A stretch of DNA of 64,000 nt from Pseudomonas sp. TH41 (GTDB taxonomy: Bacteria; Pseudomonadota; Gammaproteobacteria; Pseudomonadales; Pseudomonadaceae): positions 1,012,001-1,076,000 of the forward strand of contig NZ_JAEKFH010000003.1 of assembly GCF_016650695.1 (NCBI RefSeq), written 5' to 3'. The translations under genes and the position numbers were made by a program. Positions 28,798 to 38,921 of this stretch are shown piece after piece (positions within the stretch are counted from its first letter, which is position 1; the number at the start of each line of letters is the position of its first letter). The notes beneath the pieces are model-generated. The model had not been told where the DNA came from. It did not search any database and worked only from the letters and a program-made list of their open reading frames with translations.

Positions 28798-30267
28798 TCA
28801 GCGCTTGTCGCGGCGCTTTTTGTCGGCTTTCTTGTGGTGCGACATCATGCGACGCTTCTTGTTGACCTGACGGTCGGTGAGCGAGTTCTTTTTGCTTTCG
28901 TACGGGTTCTCGCCGCCCTTGAACTCGATGCGGATCGGCGTACCGACCAGCTTCAAGACACGACGGTAAGTGTTTTCCAGATACCGCACGTAAGACTTCG
29001 GCACTTTCTCGATCTGGTTACCGTGAATCACGATAATCGGCGGGTTGGCACCACCCAAGTGGGCATAGCGCAGCTTGATCCGGCGGTTGTTGACCATCGG
29101 TGGCGCATGCTCGCCAACCGCATCTTCCAGGATCTGGGTCAGGCGGTTGGTTGGCCAGCGGGTAACCGCGGACTTGAACGAGTTCTGTACGGAAGCGTAG
29201 AGGTTGCCCACGCCAGTGCCGTGCAGTGCCGAGATGAAGTGGATGTCGGCGAAGTCAACGAAGAACAGGCGACGTTGCAGCTCGACTTTCACGAAGTCGC
29301 GCTCGCTCGGCGTCATGCCGTCCCACTTGTTGATCGCGATTACCAGTGCACGACCCGCTTCCAGGGCAAAGCCCAGCAAGTTGAGGTCGTGATCCACCAC
29401 GCCTTCGCGGGCGTCCATCACGAAGATCACCACGTTGGCGTCTTTGATCGCTTGCAGGGTTTTGACCACGGAGAATTTTTCAACTTCTTCGTGGATCTTG
29501 CCGCGCTTGCGCACACCGGCGGTGTCGATCAGCGTGTACTTCTCGTCGTTACGCTCGAACGGGATGTAGATACTGTCGCGAGTGGTGCCGGGTTCGTCGT
29601 ACACGATGACCCGGTCTTCACCGAGCATGCGGTTGACCAGGGTCGACTTGCCGACGTTCGGGCGGCCGATGATGGCGATCTTGATCCCGTCTTTTTCGCT
29701 TGGGCCAGGAATGCGCTTGGCTTCCTCGCCTTCGGCAACGATCTCTTCATCGCCTTCTTCCGGCTCTTCTTCGTCTTTCGGGAAGGTGCTCAGGGCGATT
29801 TCGAGCATTTGGGTGATGCCACGACCATGGGCGCCAGCGATCGGAATCGCGTGGCCCATGCCCAACGGGGCGAACTCGGCGCGGGCCATTTCAGGGTCGA
29901 TGTTGTCGACCTTGTTGGCAACCACGTAAGAACGCTTGTTACGTTTGCGCAAATGCTCGGCGATCATCTGGTCGGCGGCGGTGAAACCGGCCTTGGCATC
30001 TACCAGGAACAGAACGACATCGGCTTCTTCAATGGCCAGCAGCGACTGCTCGGCCATTTTTTCGTCCATACCGTGCTCGTCACCGGAGATACCGCCGGTG
30101 TCGACCAGAATGTAGGAACGCCCTTGCCACTTGGCCTCACCGTATTGGCGATCACGGGTCAGACCGGACAAGTCGCCAACGATGGCGTCGCGAGTCCTGG
30201 TCAGGCGGTTGAACAAGGTGGATTTGCCGACGTTCGGTCGGCCCACCAGGGCGATTACGGGAACCAT
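28798..30267 (-). CDS. der: Ribosome assembly GTPase Der (EngA)
   Basis: 489 residues from the ATG at 30267 (GGAGA box 6 nt upstream; the in-frame GTG four codons earlier is less likely). Two tandem GTPase domains each have a P-loop GRPNVGKS (about residues 8 and 206), with DTGG/DTAG G3 and NKVD/NKWD G4 motifs. A C-terminal KH-like domain and a very basic tail ([20 protein letters not shown]) follow. It acts in late 50S subunit maturation. It lies downstream of bamB on the same strand, with a terminator and REPIN between. Confidence 0.98.
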   Translation of the reverse strand: MVPVIALVGRPNVGKSTLFNRLTRTRDAIVGDLSGLTRDRQYGEAKWQGRSYILVDTGGISGDEHGMDEKMAEQSLLAIEEADVVLFLVDAKAGFTAADQMIAEHLRKRNKRSYVVANKVDNIDPEMARAEFAPLGMGHAIPIAGAHGRGITQMLEIALSTFPKDEEEPEEGDEEIVAEGEEAKRIPGPSEKDGIKIAIIGRPNVGKSTLVNRMLGEDRVIVYDEPGTTRDSIYIPFERNDEKYTLIDTAGVRKRGKIHEEVEKFSVVKTLQAIKDANVVIFVMDAREGVVDHDLNLLGFALEAGRALVIAINKWDGMTPSERDFVKVELQRRLFFVDFADIHFISALHGTGVGNLYASVQNSFKSAVTRWPTNRLTQILEDAVGEHAPPMVNNRRIKLRYAHLGGANPPIIVIHGNQIEKVPKSYVRYLENTYRRVLKLVGTPIRIEFKGGENPYESKKNSLTDRQVNKKRRMMSHHKKADKKRRDKR

Positions 30268-30302
30268 GCGGCTCTCCACTTCGTTATTTCAGAAAATACA
30301 AA

Positions 30303-30323
30303 AGCCGCTGCGAGGCAGCGGCT
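30303..30323 (-). terminator. Hairpin/terminator between bamB and der
   Basis: A 9-bp stem (AGCCGCTGC with GCAGCGGCT) with a 3-base loop is followed on the minus strand by TTTGTATTTTC. It probably ends or reduces transcription coming from the hisS-yfgM-bamB operon before der. Confidence 0.65.
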
Positions 30324-30353
30324 GGTGCTCGGGGCAATCACCGCGTGTATTTT

Positions 30354-30466
30354 TGTAGGAGCAGCCGGTCGACGCTCGATTGCTCGCGAAAAACGCCAAG
30401 ACACCGCGTTTATCCAGGTCGCCAACGTAATCGTTGACGTCCATCGCGAGCAAGCTCGCTCCTACA
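30354..30466. repeat. REPIN (diverged left arm)
   Basis: TGTAGGAGCAGCCGGTCGAC at the left and GCGAGCAAGCTCGCTCCTACA at the right form an inverted pair; the left arm is partly diverged. The central portion resembles that of the element at 19770 (ATCGTTCACGTCCATCGCGAG there, ATCGTTGACGTCCATCGCGAG here). Confidence 0.85.
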
Positions 30467-30517
30467 GTCATACAAACGGTGAAGCCGCTTGGGATTAACC
30501 CAAGCATAGTCAAACCT

Positions 30518-31669
30518 TTACTTAATGGTCAGGGCTTCCAGCTTGCCACTGTTGCCATACACATAAATCGTGTCACCCACCACCAGCGGACGGGCACGCA
30601 GGCCGTCGCTGTCGATGCGTTCGCGGCCGACGAAACGACCGTCCACTTGACTCAGCAGGTGCAGGTAACCTTCCAGGTCACCGACTGCAACGTAGCTGGA
30701 GAACACTTCCGGAGCCGACAGTTGACGACGGGCCAGCGAATCGTTGCTCCACAAGGCTGTGGTGGAACGCTCGTCGACGCCTTCAACGGTGCCCGAAGAC
30801 AGGCTCACGTAAACGTTACCGAAACCTTGGGCGACGCCGGCATAACTGGAAGCATCACGCTGCCACAGCTGACGACCGCTTTCCAGATCCAGTGCCGCAA
30901 CGCGTCCCTGATAGCTGGCGACATACAGCGTGCCGCCGGACAGCAGCAAGCCACCGTCGATATCGACAACGCGCTCCAGTTCCGAACGACCTTGTGGAAT
31001 CGCTACACGTTGTTCCCACACCGGCACGCCGTTGGAAATATCGAGAGCGACCACTTTACCGGTCGACAGGCCAGCCACCGCGAGGCGGTTGGTCACGATC
31101 GGCGCGCTGGTGCCGCGCAAGGTCAGGACCGCAGGCGTGCTGTCATACAACCAGCGCTGGCTGCCGGTGGCGGCATCCAGACCGATCAGACGGTCATCCT
31201 GAGTCTGGACCACCACAACGTCACCGTTGTTGGCCGGTGGAGCGAGCACTTCGCTCGACACGCGAGCGCGCCATTTCTGTTCACCATTGATCGCGTCCAG
31301 AGCAACGACTTCGCCTTTCAGCGTGCCGAACGTGACCAGACCGTAACCCACGCCCACGGCGCCGGAAACAGGCAGGTCAAGCTTCTTCTTCCATTTAACG
31401 TCGCCATTGCTGCGATCCATCGCCATCACCACACCGGTGACGTCGGCGGCATAAATGGTATCGCCATCGATCGCCGGGACCAGCATGTTGTAGGTTTCGC
31501 CCTGGCCATCACCGATCGAACGACTCCACTGCTTTTTCAGAACCACTTCTTCCTTGAAGTCGGTCAACTCGGCCGGTGGCAATTCTTTTTTTGCGTTGCT
31601 GCTGCAACCCGCGGCCAATATGACCAGAGCCAGCAATGCTGCATGTTTCCAACGAATCACGTCACGCAT
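30518..31669 (-). CDS. bamB: Outer membrane protein assembly factor BamB
   Basis: 383 residues from the ATG at 31669. The signal peptide ends with lipobox LAAGC (C22), followed by an eight-bladed PQQ-type beta-propeller with repeated GxxxALDxxxGxxxW elements. BamB is a lipoprotein of the BAM complex that inserts beta-barrel proteins. The start overlaps the end of yfgM by 8 nt, the order known in gamma-proteobacteria (hisS-yfgM-bamB-der). A much longer upstream reading runs antisense-like over yfgM and was dropped. Confidence 0.97.
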   Translation of the reverse strand: MRDVIRWKHAALLALVILAAGCSSNAKKELPPAELTDFKEEVVLKKQWSRSIGDGQGETYNMLVPAIDGDTIYAADVTGVVMAMDRSNGDVKWKKKLDLPVSGAVGVGYGLVTFGTLKGEVVALDAINGEQKWRARVSSEVLAPPANNGDVVVVQTQDDRLIGLDAATGSQRWLYDSTPAVLTLRGTSAPIVTNRLAVAGLSTGKVVALDISNGVPVWEQRVAIPQGRSELERVVDIDGGLLLSGGTLYVASYQGRVAALDLESGRQLWQRDASSYAGVAQGFGNVYVSLSSGTVEGVDERSTTALWSNDSLARRQLSAPEVFSSYVAVGDLEGYLHLLSQVDGRFVGRERIDSDGLRARPLVVGDTIYVYGNSGKLEALTIK

Positions 31670-32303
31670 CCCCTTTAGCCAGGTCATCCAGCTTGATTTG
31701 TAGGCCACCGACTGCCGCTTCATCCGACAGTGCCGCCTTGGCTTTTTGGTACGCCGCGTTCGCTTCGTCAGTACGCCCCAGTTGCACCAGCAAATCGCCT
31801 TTGAGTTCTTCGCGAGTGGCCAGGAACGCCTTGTCTGCATCACCTTCGAGCAGTTTCAGGGCCTCGTCGGCCTTGTTCTGCGCGGCCAATACCTGCGCCA
31901 GGCGCTGACGGGCGATTTCACCCAGTGCCGGGTTAGCCGGTTTGGCAACGATCGCTTTCAGCTCGCTGACAGCGTCGTCCAGCTTGCCGCTGTCGACCGC
32001 GACTTTCGCCACGAACAGGCTGCCGTATTGCGCGTAAGCGGTGCCGCCGAACTCGCTGTTGAGCTTGGCGGCCAGGTCCGAAACCCGGGCTGCGTCAGGC
32101 TTACCGTCGGGCGTCAGCGTGGTTTCGAGCAATTGCTGATAGAGCATCGAAGCGCCTTGCGCCTGATTGTTCTGATACTTGTGAAAGGCCTGCCAGCCGA
32201 ACACGATGACCAGCGCCAACAGGCCGCCAGTGACCAGGGGCTTGCCGTTGCGTGTCCACCAGTCCTTCAAATCCGCCAGCTGTTCGTCTTCGGTACTCGA
32301 CAC
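31662..32303 (-). CDS. yfgM: YfgM, ancillary SecYEG translocon subunit (TPR protein)
   Basis: 213 residues with a GTG start and an AGGAG box 8 nt upstream. A short cytoplasmic N-terminus and one membrane helix (about 20-38) are followed by a periplasmic TPR-like helical domain. YfgM associates with the SecYEG/PpiD translocon and hands proteins to periplasmic chaperones. It is 41 nt downstream of hisS and overlaps bamB by 8 nt. Confidence 0.92.
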   Translation of the reverse strand: MSSTEDEQLADLKDWWTRNGKPLVTGGLLALVIVFGWQAFHKYQNNQAQGASMLYQQLLETTLTPDGKPDAARVSDLAAKLNSEFGGTAYAQYGSLFVAKVAVDSGKLDDAVSELKAIVAKPANPALGEIARQRLAQVLAAQNKADEALKLLEGDADKAFLATREELKGDLLVQLGRTDEANAAYQKAKAALSDEAAVGGLQIKLDDLAKGDA

Positions 32304-32344
32304 CCCAATACTCCTTAATCGCTAATTCGGCTGTTTTGACAGCT

Positions 32345-33634
32345 TCAACCCTGCACGACGCAGGTGGCCAGGTGTGCAGCAAGCGCATCCCAGGCAATGC
32401 TTTGTTGTTCGCCCTGGCCACGCAGGGGTTTGAAACCTACCACTTGCTGGGCCATTTCGTCGTCACCGAGGATCAGCGCGTACAGCGCACCGCTCTTGTC
32501 GGCCTTTTTGAACTGGCTTTTGAAGCTGCCGGCACCGGCATTGACTTGCAGGCGCAGGTTGGGCAATTGATCACGAACACGCTCACTCAAGGCCAGACCG
32601 GCAAGCTCTGCAGCTTCACCAAAGGCGCAGAGGTAGACGTCGACCTGACGGGAGATCTCTTCGGGGATTTGCTCCAGGGTTTCAAGCAGCAGCACCAAGC
32701 GCTCGATGCCCATGGCGAAACCAACGCCCGGGGTCGGCTTGCCGCCCATCTGCTCGACCAGACCGTCGTAACGACCACCGGCACACACAGTGCCTTGGGC
32801 GCCCAACTTGTCGGTGACCCATTCGAAAACGGTCTTGCTGTAGTAATCCAGCCCGCGAACCAGCTTCGGGTTGATCACATAAGGAATACCGGCGGCGTCC
32901 AGGCGAGCCTTGAGGCCTTCGAAGTGCACGCGGGACTCTTCGTCGAGGTAGTCGGCCATTTTTGGCGCGTCGACCAGCACGGCTTGAGTTTCAGCGTTCT
33001 TGGTGTCCAGAACCCGCAAAGGGTTTGTTTTCAGACGGCGCTGGCTGTCTTCGTCCAGCTTGTCCAGGTGGCCAGACAGGAACTCGACCAGGGCCTCGCG
33101 ATAGCGACCGCGAGACTCGCTGGTGCCCAGGCTGTTGAGTTCGAGCTTGACCGCATCGCGGATACCCAGCTCGCCCCACAGGCGCCAGGTCAGCACAATC
33201 AGCTCGGCATCGATGTCCGGGCCATCCAGGTTGAAGACTTCGCAACCGATCTGGTGGAACTGGCGATAACGACCTTTCTGCGGACGCTCATGGCGGAACA
33301 TCGGACCGATGTACCAGAGTTTCTGCACCTGCCCACCACCGGTGATCCCATGCTCAAGCACCGCACGCACGCAGGCGGCTGTGCCTTCAGGGCGCAGGGT
33401 CAGCGAATCGCCGTTGCGGTCGTCGAAGGTGTACATCTCTTTTTCGACGATGTCGGTCACTTCACCGATGGAACGCTTGAACAGCTCGGTGAATTCAACG
33501 ATTGGCATGCGGATCTGCTTATAACCGTAGTTATCCAGCAGACGCGAGACGGTGCCCTCGAAATGACGCCACAGGGGGGTCTGCTCGGGCAGGATGTCGT
33601 TCATGCCACGAATGGCTTGCAGAGACTTGCTCAC
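32345..33634 (-). CDS. hisS: Histidyl-tRNA synthetase
   Basis: 429 residues. A GTG start ([16 protein letters not shown]) has an AAGGA box 7 nt upstream. The class II aminoacyl-tRNA synthetase core has motif 2 (with RYRQFHQIG) and the histidine A-loop [12 protein letters not shown], and an anticodon-binding domain at the C-terminus. It charges tRNA-His in the cytoplasm. It lies 23 nt after ispG and is followed by yfgM, in the conserved gamma-proteobacterial order. Confidence 0.98.
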   Translation of the reverse strand: MSKSLQAIRGMNDILPEQTPLWRHFEGTVSRLLDNYGYKQIRMPIVEFTELFKRSIGEVTDIVEKEMYTFDDRNGDSLTLRPEGTAACVRAVLEHGITGGGQVQKLWYIGPMFRHERPQKGRYRQFHQIGCEVFNLDGPDIDAELIVLTWRLWGELGIRDAVKLELNSLGTSESRGRYREALVEFLSGHLDKLDEDSQRRLKTNPLRVLDTKNAETQAVLVDAPKMADYLDEESRVHFEGLKARLDAAGIPYVINPKLVRGLDYYSKTVFEWVTDKLGAQGTVCAGGRYDGLVEQMGGKPTPGVGFAMGIERLVLLLETLEQIPEEISRQVDVYLCAFGEAAELAGLALSERVRDQLPNLRLQVNAGAGSFKSQFKKADKSGALYALILGDDEMAQQVVGFKPLRGQGEQQSIAWDALAAHLATCVVQG

Positions 33635-33657
33635 TATAAATCCTTAAATATGTTCGA

Positions 33658-34767
33658 TCAGCCGCGAGCGATTACTGCTGCGTCGGCTTCGACCTTTTCG
33701 GCCGCTTTCTGGCGGATCAAGCGTTCAAGCTCATCCACCAGATTGTCATTCGTCAGTTTCTGCGACGGCTTGCCGTCGATGTAAATCAGGTTTGGCGTGC
33801 CGCCGGTCAAGCCGATATGGGCTTCCTTGGCTTCGCCCGGCCCGTTGACCACGCAACCGATGACCGCGACATCCAGCGGCACCAGCAGGTCTTCGAGGCG
33901 CCCTTCCAGCTCGTTCATGGTTTTGACCACATCGAAGTTCTGCCGCGAGCAGCTCGGGCAGGCGATGAAGTTGATACCACGGGAACGCAGGTGCAGGGAT
34001 TTGAGAATGTCGTAGCCGACTTTCACTTCCTCGACCGGGTCGGCCGCCAACGAGATGCGAATAGTATCGCCAATCCCTTCGGCGAGCAGCATACCGAGGC
34101 CCACGGCGGATTTCACCGTGCCTGAACGCAAACCACCGGCTTCGGTGATGCCCAGGTGCAGCGGCTGGACGATTTCCTTGGCCAGCAAACGATAGGCTTC
34201 GACGGCCATGAACACGTCGGAAGCTTTCACGCTGACCTTGAAGTCCTGGAAGTTCAGGCGCTCAAGGTGCTCGACGTGACGCAGGGCAGACTCGACCAGC
34301 GCGGCCGGGGTCGGCTCGCCGTATTTCTTTTGCAGGTCTTTTTCCAGGGAACCGGCGTTGACGCCGATACGGATGGGGATCCCGCGATCACGGGCAGCAT
34401 CGACCACCGCACGCACGCGGTCTTCACGACCGATATTGCCCGGGTTGATCCGCAGGCAATCAACACCCAGCTCGGCCACGCGCAAAGCGATCCGGTAGTC
34501 GAAGTGAATGTCGGCCACCAAGGGGACTTTGACCAGTTGCTTGATCTTGCCGAAGGCTTCGGCGGCGTCCATGTCCGGCACGGAAATGCGCACGATATCA
34601 ACGCCAGCCGCTTCCAGGCGATTGATCTGGGCCACGGTGGCCGCCACGTCATTGGTGTCGCTGTTGGTCATGCTCTGCACAGCGATGGGCGCATCGCCGC
34701 CAACCGGGACGTTACCGACCCAGATCTTGCGGGATTCGCGACGTTTGATTGGAGATTCGCCGTGCAT
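33658..34767 (-). CDS. ispG: 4-Hydroxy-3-methylbut-2-enyl diphosphate synthase (flavodoxin/ferredoxin)
   Basis: 369 residues. The enzyme reductively converts MEcPP to HMBPP, the penultimate step of the MEP isoprenoid pathway. The N-terminal TIM barrel is followed by a C-terminal [4Fe-4S] domain with C270, C273 and C305 (ACPSCSRQ and [11 protein letters not shown]) and the fourth ligand E312. It starts 3 nt after rodZ, so translation is probably coupled. Its cluster may depend on the isc genes encoded a few kilobases away. Confidence 0.98.
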   Translation of the reverse strand: MHGESPIKRRESRKIWVGNVPVGGDAPIAVQSMTNSDTNDVAATVAQINRLEAAGVDIVRISVPDMDAAEAFGKIKQLVKVPLVADIHFDYRIALRVAELGVDCLRINPGNIGREDRVRAVVDAARDRGIPIRIGVNAGSLEKDLQKKYGEPTPAALVESALRHVEHLERLNFQDFKVSVKASDVFMAVEAYRLLAKEIVQPLHLGITEAGGLRSGTVKSAVGLGMLLAEGIGDTIRISLAADPVEEVKVGYDILKSLHLRSRGINFIACPSCSRQNFDVVKTMNELEGRLEDLLVPLDVAVIGCVVNGPGEAKEAHIGLTGGTPNLIYIDGKPSQKLTNDNLVDELERLIRQKAAEKVEADAAVIARG

Positions 34768-34770
34768 GAC

Positions 34771-35799
34771 TTATTGACCCAACTTCAGGCGAGCGGTCTC
34801 GCCACTGGTGAACGGAGCGACATCGACCACCTGCCCGTTGTAGCGGACTTGCGCGCCACGGGCAAAGCCCAGACGCACGGAAAACGGTGGCTTGCCGCTG
34901 ACGGAAACGTTTTCGCCTTTACGCTTGAGACCACTCAACAGCACCTTGCCAGCGCCATCGGTCACTTGCGTCCAGCAATCAGCGGTGAATTGCAGTTGAA
35001 CCTGACCCTGGCCGGCCACTGGAGCCGCCGCTGGGGAAGCAGGAACGTTCGAAGCGGCCGGAGCGGTCACGACCGGGGCCGGTACCGCAGGAGCAGCCGG
35101 AGCCGGATTCGCTGGCGCCGGGACTACCGGAACAGCGCTGTGAACCGGCGCTGTGGGTGCAGGCGTAGTCGGTGCGGCAGCAGGCGGAGTTGCTTCAGCA
35201 GCGGCCGGTGCTGCGGTTGAAGTCTCGGCTTGCGGCAACGCGAGCGCAGTAGCGCCTTCGGCCTGACCTTCCGCGACGGCCTGGTCTTCCGGCTCGTCCA
35301 GCGGATGGATCTGCGTGGTGCCGTCGGCACCTTCAACTTCAACGTGTTCCGGGCTCAGGCTGGTCAAATCCTTGGTGCGCGACGAGGTTTGATCCTGCCA
35401 CCAGACAAAACCACCGCCAATCACCGCGATCAGTAACAGCAGGCTGACAATTCGTAAAATGGTGTGGGACACCCGAACAGGTTCTTCGATACGACCCAGG
35501 CTGTGAACACTGCTGCCCTTGGAATCGGTTCCGGTGGATTGATCGAACTGCTGCACCAGCACGGTTTGATCCATGCCCAGCAACTTGGCGTACGCACGAA
35601 TATAACCGCGAGCAAAGGTATGCCCAGGCAGCTTGTCGAATGCGCCGTTTTCCAGATTGCTCAGGGAATTGACGGTGAGGTTGAGCTTGAGGGCCACTTC
35701 GGCCAGCGACCAGCCATTGCTTTCGCGGGCCTGGCGCAGGGTCTCACCGGGGTTAACGCGATTCGCTGCTACAACTTCGGGATGCGCCGCTTTCATCAT
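34771..35799 (-). CDS. rodZ: RodZ-type cell-shape protein
   Basis: 342 residues. An N-terminal helix-turn-helix domain of cro type (about 15-85, with SLAEVALKLNLTVNSLSNLE) is followed by one membrane helix (about 114-134). A proline/alanine-rich periplasmic linker (about 190-258) leads to a C-terminal DUF4115 beta domain. RodZ links MreB filaments to the elongation machinery. Its ATG overlaps the pilW stop; the second ATG three bases on has the better spacing to GGAG. Confidence 0.93.
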   Translation of the reverse strand: MMKAAHPEVVAANRVNPGETLRQARESNGWSLAEVALKLNLTVNSLSNLENGAFDKLPGHTFARGYIRAYAKLLGMDQTVLVQQFDQSTGTDSKGSSVHSLGRIEEPVRVSHTILRIVSLLLLIAVIGGGFVWWQDQTSSRTKDLTSLSPEHVEVEGADGTTQIHPLDEPEDQAVAEGQAEGATALALPQAETSTAAPAAAEATPPAAAPTTPAPTAPVHSAVPVVPAPANPAPAAPAVPAPVVTAPAASNVPASPAAAPVAGQGQVQLQFTADCWTQVTDGAGKVLLSGLKRKGENVSVSGKPPFSVRLGFARGAQVRYNGQVVDVAPFTSGETARLKLGQ

Positions 35800-36554
35800 T
35801 GCTCCGACAGGTATTGCTGATATTCCGGCGTACCGGGATAGAGTCGTTTTAATTGCAGGCCAAAACTGGCGGCCTTGTCGCGATCTTCAAACACTTTTGC
35901 CAGCCGAACGCCGAGCAATAGACTACGTGCATTTTGTTCGGTGAGCAGGCTAAAACGGTCGTAATAGTCACGCGCGGGCACATAATGCCTGTCTTCGAAG
36001 GACAACTCAGCCATTTCCAGCAAAGCTCGTGGCTGTTGACGATTCAAACGCAGGGCTTTCTCCAGTTGCTGCTGGGCCAGATCACGCTGGCCAAGCTTCG
36101 AAGCGGTCATGCCAAGGTTCTCGAACACCCGTGAACGCTCAGGATACAGCGTATCGGCAGCGGCCTGTTCAAAGCGCTCGTAGGCCTCTTTGTAACGTTT
36201 TTCTTCGAAAAGAAAACTACCGTAGTTGTTGAGGATTCGCGCATCGGACGGACGGGAAGACAGCGCCTTGCGAAAATGCTGGTCCGCCAGCTCCGGCTCC
36301 ATCTCGGCCTGGAACACCAGGCCCAGCGCCGCATTGGCGTCCGGATCCGAATCATCCAGATCCAGCGCTTTCTTCAACGGAACCTTGGCGCGCTCGGTCA
36401 TGCCTTGCTGCAAGTACCCCAAGCCCAACTGCACATAGGCAGTACGCGCTTCATCACGGCCCTTGCTGGTCTTCATCGGGTTGAAATCGCCCGACAGGAC
36501 ACAACCAGCACAGAGGCTGGCCAACAGCAACAGCAGCGCAAAGCGCAGGGACAT
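35796..36554 (-). CDS. pilW: Type IV pilus biogenesis/stability protein PilW (PilF), TPR lipoprotein
   Basis: 252 residues. The signal peptide ends with lipobox CAGC (C18), followed by six TPR-like repeats (for example ALGLVFQAEMEPELADQHFRKA). In Pseudomonas this outer-membrane pilotin is needed for PilQ secretin multimerisation. It lies 12 nt after rlmN and overlaps rodZ by 4 nt, the conserved order rlmN-pilW-rodZ-ispG. In P. aeruginosa naming it is pilF. Confidence 0.93.
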   Translation of the reverse strand: MSLRFALLLLLASLCAGCVLSGDFNPMKTSKGRDEARTAYVQLGLGYLQQGMTERAKVPLKKALDLDDSDPDANAALGLVFQAEMEPELADQHFRKALSSRPSDARILNNYGSFLFEEKRYKEAYERFEQAAADTLYPERSRVFENLGMTASKLGQRDLAQQQLEKALRLNRQQPRALLEMAELSFEDRHYVPARDYYDRFSLLTEQNARSLLLGVRLAKVFEDRDKAASFGLQLKRLYPGTPEYQQYLSEQ

Positions 36555-36566
36555 TGAGATCCTCTC

Positions 36567-37715
36567 TTAATTATTGTTCGCAGCGTTCTGTGCGATATCG
36601 TTTTCGGCGCTTAACTCGCGCACGGCGATATAACGCTCGCTGCGACGGGTGCGATCCAGCACCTGTCCTACCAATTGGCCACACGCGGCATCGATGTCTT
36701 CACCGCGAGTGGTGCGGACAGTGACATTGAAGCCTGCATGGTGAAGCTGATCCTGGAAACGGCGAATCGCATTGTTGCTCGGGCGCTCGTAACCGGAATG
36801 CGGGAACGGGTTAAACGGAATCAGGTTGATCTTGCACGGAATGTTCTTGAGCAACTCGATCATTTCGACCGCGTGTTCGACCTTGTCGTTAATGTCCTTG
36901 AGCAAGGTGTACTCGATGGTCAGCACGCGCTTCTCGCCCAGGGACGACATGTAACGCTGGCACGACTCGAGCAGCATCTTAAGCGGGTATTTCTTGTTGA
37001 TCGGCACCAATTGGTTACGCAATGCGTCATTAGGTGCGTGCAGCGACAACGCCAGGGAGACGTCGATGTGCTTGGACAGCTCATCGATCATCGGCACCAC
37101 GCCCGAAGTGGACAGGGTCACGCGGCGCTTGGAAATCCCGTAGCCCAGGTCATCCATCATCAGATGCATGGCGGCCACGACGTTGTCGAAGTTCAGCAGC
37201 GGCTCGCCCATGCCCATCATCACCACGTTGGTGATGGCACGGTCGGCGGTCGCCGGGATGCTGCCGAACGATTTATTGGCAATCCACACCTGGCCGATGA
37301 CTTCGGCGGCGGTGAGGTTGCTGTTGAAACCTTGCTTGCCGGTGGAGCAGAAACTGCAATCCAGGGCACAGCCTGCCTGGGACGAAACGCACAAAGTGCC
37401 GCGTTTGCCCTGGGGAATGTAGACGGTCTCGACGCAGCTGCCGGACGCCACGCGCACCACCCACTTACGGGTGCCGTCGGTGGAGATGTCCTCGCTGACA
37501 ACTTCGGGGCCGCGAACTTCGGCAATAACCTTGAGCTTGTCGCGCAAGGCCTTGCTGACGTTCGTCATGGCGTCGAAATCATCGACACCAAGGTGGTGAA
37601 TCCATTTCATTACCTGACCGGCACGGAAACGCTTCTCCCCGATTGAGTCGAAGAATTTTTCCATTTCCAGCTGAGTCAGACCCAGCAGGTTGGTTTTTAC
37701 AGTCGATGTAGTCAT
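36567..37715 (-). CDS. rlmN: Dual-specificity RNA methyltransferase RlmN
   Basis: 382 residues. This radical SAM enzyme makes 2-methyladenosine at 23S A2503 and tRNA A37. The cluster ligands are C116, C120 and C123 (CALDCSFC). The methyl-carrying cysteine is near the C-terminus in [10 protein letters not shown], and the other active-site cysteine is in the middle of the chain. An N-terminal helical RNA-binding domain is present. It follows ndk by 28 nt and precedes pilW. Confidence 0.98.
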   Translation of the reverse strand: MTTSTVKTNLLGLTQLEMEKFFDSIGEKRFRAGQVMKWIHHLGVDDFDAMTNVSKALRDKLKVIAEVRGPEVVSEDISTDGTRKWVVRVASGSCVETVYIPQGKRGTLCVSSQAGCALDCSFCSTGKQGFNSNLTAAEVIGQVWIANKSFGSIPATADRAITNVVMMGMGEPLLNFDNVVAAMHLMMDDLGYGISKRRVTLSTSGVVPMIDELSKHIDVSLALSLHAPNDALRNQLVPINKKYPLKMLLESCQRYMSSLGEKRVLTIEYTLLKDINDKVEHAVEMIELLKNIPCKINLIPFNPFPHSGYERPSNNAIRRFQDQLHHAGFNVTVRTTRGEDIDAACGQLVGQVLDRTRRSERYIAVRELSAENDIAQNAANNN

Positions 37716-37743
37716 GGATTCACCTTCACTCTTAAGCCAATGC

Positions 37744-38169
37744 TTAGCGAGTGGTTACTTCAGTAGCTGCGAAGAAGTACGAGATTTCGCGAGCAGCAGC
37801 GGCTTCGGAGTCCGAACCGTGTACAGCGTTGGCGTCGATCGAGTCAGCGAAGTCAGCGCGGATGGTGCCGGCAGCAGCTTCTTTAGGGTTGGTAGCGCCC
37901 ATCAGCTCACGGTTCAGAGCGATGGCGTTTTCGCCTTCCAGAACCTGAACAACAACCGGACCGGAGATCATGAAAGCAACCAGGTCGTTGAAGAAACCAC
38001 GAGCGCTGTGCTCAGCGTAGAAGCCTTCAGCTTCGGCTTTGGACAGCTGCTTCAGTTTCGAAGCTACAACGCGCAGGCCAGCTTTTTCGAAACGAGTGGT
38101 GATCTCGCCGATAACGTTTTTTGCAACAGCGTCAGGCTTGATGATGGAGAAAGTACGTTGAACAGCCAT
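37744..38169 (-). CDS. ndk: Nucleoside diphosphate kinase
   Basis: 141 residues, the standard length. The phosphate-carrying histidine is H117 in NAVHGSDS, and the N-terminal [15 protein letters not shown] is typical. It balances nucleoside triphosphate pools. It is the first gene of the ndk-rlmN-pilW-rodZ-ispG-hisS run and is separated from the isc operon upstream by a terminator-like hairpin and a REPIN. Confidence 0.99.
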   Translation of the reverse strand: MAVQRTFSIIKPDAVAKNVIGEITTRFEKAGLRVVASKLKQLSKAEAEGFYAEHSARGFFNDLVAFMISGPVVVQVLEGENAIALNRELMGATNPKEAAAGTIRADFADSIDANAVHGSDSEAAAAREISYFFAATEVTTR

Positions 38170-38205
38170 GGTGTAACTCCAGAAACGGTAATTTGTGAAA
38201 AATTA

Positions 38206-38228
38206 AACCCGCGAATTATACGCGGGTT
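38206..38228 (-). terminator. Terminator of the isc operon upstream of ndk
   Basis: An 8-bp stem (AACCCGCG with CGCGGGTT) with a 7-base loop is followed on the minus strand by TAATTTTT. It separates isc transcription from ndk. Confidence 0.7.
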
Positions 38229-38272
38229 CTTGGGTATTGCCTAACGGCGTGAAGGTCGCGACCTCTGCCTTC

Positions 38273-38368
38273 TGTAGGAGCTGCCGAAGGCTGCGATCTT
38301 TTGATCTGCGCTTGGGACTCAAGCGGCATTGGAAAAGATCGCAGCCTCGCTTCGCTTGTCAGCTCCTA
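38273..38368. repeat. REPIN touching the iscX stop codon
   Basis: CTGTAGGAGCTGCCGAAGGC plus TGCGATCTTTTGATCT pairs with AAGATCGCAGCCTCG..CAGCTCCTA. The right arm provides the TAG stop of iscX. Confidence 0.85.
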
Positions 38369-38563
38369 CGCTTCGTCGATCCAGGCGGCCTGAATGGCTT
38401 CAAGCACCTTCTCGCCACCGCGGGTCGGATCATCGCTGAACTCCGGCAATGCCAGCACCCATTGGTGCAGATCGACGAAGTTCACGTAATGCGGATCCAC
38501 ATCCGGCTTGGATTCAGCCAGCTGGATCGCGATTTCCAGCACATCAACCCATTTCAGACTCAT
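38366..38563 (-). CDS. iscX: IscX, small acidic Fe-S assembly protein
   Basis: 65 residues, acidic, matching the IscX (YfhJ) family in length and pattern (WVDVLEIAIQLAESKPDVDP and LHQWVLALPEF). IscX binds IscS and iron and modulates cluster assembly. It is the last gene of the isc operon, 16 nt after fdx. Its stop codon falls in the arm of a REPIN. Confidence 0.95.
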   Translation of the reverse strand: MSLKWVDVLEIAIQLAESKPDVDPHYVNFVDLHQWVLALPEFSDDPTRGGEKVLEAIQAAWIDEA

Positions 38564-38579
38564 GTCAGTTCCCCGGAAA

Positions 38580-38921
38580 TCAGTGCGGCGCTTCGGCTGC
38601 GTGGTTGAGCGAGTATTTCGGAATTTCGACGGTCAGGTCTTCAGTCCCGACGATCGCCTGACAGCCTAGACGCGATTGCGCTTCCAGCCCCCAGGCCCGA
38701 TCAAGAAAATCTTCTTCCAGCTCATCCGCTTCTTCCAGCGAGTCAAAACCTTCACGAATGATGCAGTGACACGTGGTACAGGCGCAGACGCCGCCACAGG
38801 CGCTTTCCATCTCGATATGGTGCTCATGGGCCAACTCGAGAATGGATATACCGGGCTCAGCCTCCACAACCATGCCGTCCGGGCAAAACTTATCGTGTGG
38901 CAGAAAAATGACCTGCGGCAT
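38580..38921 (-). CDS. fdx: ISC-type [2Fe-2S] ferredoxin
   Basis: 113 residues, adrenodoxin-like. Cluster ligands are C42, C48, C51 and C87 (ACGGVCACTTC and GCQAI). It supplies electrons for Fe-S cluster assembly on IscU. The start codon overlaps the hscA stop as TGATG, so the two are translationally coupled. Confidence 0.97.
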   Translation of the reverse strand: MPQVIFLPHDKFCPDGMVVEAEPGISILELAHEHHIEMESACGGVCACTTCHCIIREGFDSLEEADELEEDFLDRAWGLEAQSRLGCQAIVGTEDLTVEIPKYSLNHAAEAPH